From NCBI GenBank assembly GCA_022771185.1, contig JALFCJ010000179.1, positions 1 through 7,676 on the forward strand: 7,676 bases of DNA, read 5' to 3'. Positions 6,455 to 7,676 of this stretch are shown piece by piece. The translations under genes were made by a program, and so were the position numbers. The notes under the pieces are model-generated. The model saw only the letters and a program-made list of their open reading frames with translations, did no database searches and was not told the DNA's origin. Positions within the stretch are counted from its first letter, which is position 1. Each line of letters starts with the position of its first letter. Origin of the DNA: Spirochaetales bacterium. GTDB lineage: Bacteria > Spirochaetota > Spirochaetia > Sphaerochaetales > Sphaerochaetaceae.

Positions 6455-7072
6455 ATGGCACAGAGTTTTATGGCCCAGTGGGTATATACGGACATAGTTA
6501 AAGATCACTTTATGAATCCAAGGAATCTTTGGAAGGAAGGTGAAGATTTTGAGGCTGATGGTGTGGGTGAAGTAGGCTCTTTGGCCTGCGGAGACCAGAT
6601 GAGGGTAGGCATCAAGGTGAAAGACGGAAAGATCAGCGATCTCAGATGGCTTACATATGGCTGTGCTTCAGCCATTGCCTCCACATCCATGATGAGCGTC
6701 ATGGCCATAGGCATGACGCTTGAGGAGGCCTATAAACTGACACCAAAGGCTATTATGGATAAGCTTGGAGGCCTGCCTGAACATAAGTTCCATTGCTCAG
6801 TTTTGGGAGACAAGGCTTTAAGGGCTGCAGTGGATGATTATTTGGAGAAGAATAATCTTCCTAATCCATATAAGGCACAGTCCGCTGTAATCATCTGCGA
6901 GTGTAAGGATGTTACGGATCAGATGATTGAGAAACTTGTAAGGGAAGACAAGGTCAAAAACCTTGATGATCTATCTGCTCTTACAGGGGCTGGAACCGGC
7001 TGCGGCAAGTGTAAGGCAAAGCTTAAGGAAGCCATTGAAGAAGCAATGCATATTTTGGGTAAGACAAATTGA
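6455..7072 (+). CDS. nifU: NifU-like Fe-S scaffold with [2Fe-2S] domain
   Basis: 205 residues in two domains. Residues about 9-134 are an IscU-type scaffold with the three cluster cysteines C45 (SLACGD, with D47), C70 (YGCASA) and C114 (HCSVLG, preceded by H113). Residues about 143-200 are a Bfd-like [2Fe-2S] domain with C148, C150, C183 and C186 (CEC ... GCGKC). Classic Azotobacter NifU has a third, C-terminal Nfu domain; this protein ends before it, so transient clusters assemble on the scaffold only and the central domain probably handles electrons. The start ATG has AAGGAA (6442-6447) seven bases upstream, overlapping the end of nifS. The in-frame ATG at 6470 is an alternative that would drop five atypical residues. 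Co-translated with nifS upstream and overlapping the HTH gene downstream. Confidence 0.95.
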   Translation: MAQSFMAQWVYTDIVKDHFMNPRNLWKEGEDFEADGVGEVGSLACGDQMRVGIKVKDGKISDLRWLTYGCASAIASTSMMSVMAIGMTLEEAYKLTPKAIMDKLGGLPEHKFHCSVLGDKALRAAVDDYLEKNNLPNPYKAQSAVIICECKDVTDQMIEKLVREDKVKNLDDLSALTGAGTGCGKCKAKLKEAIEEAMHILGKTN

Positions 7073-7392
7073 GTACTTACTATAAAGACACTGTAAAAGA
7101 CGCTCTTTTTCCTAAAAAAAAGGGCGTCATTACTAAAAGAAACAAATATCTCAAAACAGTCGAGCCTGGAAAAATCAGCGCTCAGGAAGCAAAGAAGCTA
7201 AGGGAAAAGCTCTCTCTCTCCATTGCAGTCTTTGCTTCTGTAATGAATGTCTCTCCCAAGACTGTGGAAGCCTGGGAGTCGGGGACTAATGAAATAAGCG
7301 GATCTGCCCTGAGACTGTTGGATATGATAAAAAAGAACCCCGACATCCTTCTTGAATGCGGGGCTTTGGAAGATAAGACGGCTCTCAAGTGA
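7069..7392 (+). CDS. XRE/NadS-like HTH regulator, orphan
   Basis: 107 residues. The first ~35 are basic and Lys-rich. Residues about 36-72 form a helix-turn-helix of the XRE/HigA-2 (NadS, MqsA C-terminal) type: REKL at 45-48, VSPKTVEAWESG at 61-72 as recognition helix, then SGSALRLLDMIKKNP (77-91), the usual dimer tail. Relatives are antitoxins or autoregulators, but no RelE/HigB-type toxin adjoins it: upstream is nifU and downstream an opposite-strand kinase. The TTG start shares four bases (TTGA) with the nifU stop, suggesting coupled re-initiation; GGGT (7057-7060) is a weak ribosome site. No earlier start is better, and the next ATG (7243) would cut into the HTH. A lysine run (16-18) is encoded in an 8-A tract. 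Target unknown; regulation of this operon is a reasonable guess. Confidence 0.82.
   Translation: MSTYYKDTVKDALFPKKKGVITKRNKYLKTVEPGKISAQEAKKLREKLSLSIAVFASVMNVSPKTVEAWESGTNEISGSALRLLDMIKKNPDILLECGALEDKTALK
7099..7128 (+). promoter_or_regulatory. Long hairpin in start of the HTH gene
   Basis: GACGCTCTTTTT (7099-7110) pairs with AAAAAGGGCGTC (7117-7128): 12 base pairs with one G-U, around the loop CCTAAA. It begins 27 bases after the nifU stop, inside the HTH coding frame. There is no T-run after it on the plus strand, so it is not a normal intrinsic terminator for the operon. On the minus strand it is followed by TTTT, but no minus gene needs it here. It could limit read-through, protect the nifSU message end, or lower HTH translation. 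Confidence 0.5.
7331..7363 (-). terminator. Intrinsic terminator of kinase inside HTH gene
   Basis: On the minus strand CCCCG-CAT (7363-7359, 7358-7356) pairs with ATG-(T)-CGGGG (7346-7344, 7342-7338), with one bulged base. It is followed by TTCTTTTTT (7337 downward). It lies 22 bases past the minus-strand kinase stop and is embedded in the coding sequence of the opposing HTH gene. On the plus strand the same stem is followed only by CTTTGG. Confidence 0.75.
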
Positions 7393-7676
7393 GATTGTAG
7401 GTGCTTCCACCTATAAACTCTCTCAATACAGAGTCTCCAGGTACTTCTTCCGATGGTATGGGGTAGACCAGTTCCAAGAATTCCATAAGTCTTCTTGCTG
7501 TTGTATAAGCCTTGCCTTCCTCCGGCTTAATGGATCTGAGGAGAGGCATTGCATAGGTGGAGAGAACTCCAAGCTCATATTCCAATGCACTGTTAATCAT
7601 AATGTCTGCATTGTTCTGATATGGAAATAGCTGGCTCTTCTCCTCTTCCTCTATTCCTTCCCAGCTTTCAATGACG
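7385..7676 (-). CDS. Nucleoside (uridine-like) kinase, C-terminal part
   Basis: Partial: about 96 C-terminal residues are visible and the frame stays open to the window edge, so the ATG at 7600 is internal, not the start. The fragment has LFPYQNNADIMINSALEYEL, then PLLRSI, ARRLMEFLELVYPI and a terminal VPGDSVLREFIGGSTYNLT. The LREFIGGS ending and the ADxMxNSALxYEL segment are features I recognise from TGS-domain uridine-kinase-like (phosphoribulokinase/uridine kinase family) nucleoside kinases of clostridia, Thermotoga and spirochaetes. The catalytic P-loop and TGS domain would be outside this window. Its stop (TGA, 7387-7385) lies inside the last codons of the converging HTH gene, an 8-base overlap, and its terminator lies further inside that gene. 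Confidence 0.75.
   Translation of the reverse strand, partial: VIESWEGIEEEEKSQLFPYQNNADIMINSALEYELGVLSTYAMPLLRSIKPEEGKAYTTARRLMEFLELVYPIPSEEVPGDSVLREFIGGSTYNLT
7395..7416 (+). other. Stem-loop just after the HTH gene stop
   Basis: TTGTAGGTG (7395-7403), loop CTTC, CACCTATAA (7408-7416) gives nine pairs with one G-U, starting three bases after the plus-strand stop. No T-run follows, so it is at best a weak or Rho-assisted end for the operon. It also encodes the conserved GGSTY end of the opposing kinase, which may fully explain it. Confidence 0.3.

Noticed and set aside
5285..7072. Nitrogen-fixation locus
   Set aside because: NifS and NifU types occur widely in non-fixing anaerobes for general Fe-S assembly; no nitrogenase gene is in the window.
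7069..7392. Complete toxin-antitoxin module
   Set aside because: Only an antitoxin-like HTH is present; the neighbours are nifU and a nucleoside kinase, and no small toxin frame is visible on either strand.

Overview
The window reads as a chromosomal housekeeping segment from an anaerobic or microaerophilic bacterium. I see no mobile element, prophage, CRISPR array, rRNA or tRNA. The DNA is moderately AT-rich and arginine is mostly AGA. Fe-S assembly is of the NifS/NifU type, Rho carries a very long charged N-terminal extension, and a galactokinase-like gene has lost its catalytic motifs. I lean towards a spirochaete (Treponema/Sphaerochaeta-like), but this is an impression of style and gene content, not a proven assignment.

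Left part (1-822): the first ~160 bases are non-coding. A TerB-like gene lies on the minus strand (224-676) with its own intrinsic terminator (164-189). It diverges from rho, and the 677-822 gap carries back-to-back promoters, including a near-consensus TTGACA-17-TAGAAT box for rho.

Centre (823-3193): transcription terminator Rho (688 codons, about 265 residues longer at the N-terminus than E. coli Rho) is followed by rpmE (zinc-ribbon L31), closed by a strong intrinsic terminator. A perfect 8+8 bp inverted repeat covers the Shine-Dalgarno sequence and start codon of rho.

Right part (3319-7392): a tightly packed plus-strand operon holds a degenerate galactokinase-family GHMP protein, surE (nucleotide phosphatase), nifS (cysteine desulfurase), a two-domain nifU (scaffold plus [2Fe-2S] domain) and a small XRE/NadS-like HTH regulator. 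The regulator overlaps nifU by 4 bp through a TTGA junction. NifS supplies sulfur and NifU the scaffold. The HTH protein has no toxin partner in view and could be a local regulator.

Right edge (7385-7676, minus): the C-terminal end of a TGS/uridine-kinase-like nucleoside kinase converges on the HTH gene. The two stop regions overlap by 8 bp, and the kinase's intrinsic terminator is written inside the HTH coding sequence.

The most unusual items are the hairpin over the rho start, the disordered Rho extension, the probable pseudokinase, and the orphan HTH gene with its internal hairpins. I did not find a convincing wholly new multi-gene system.
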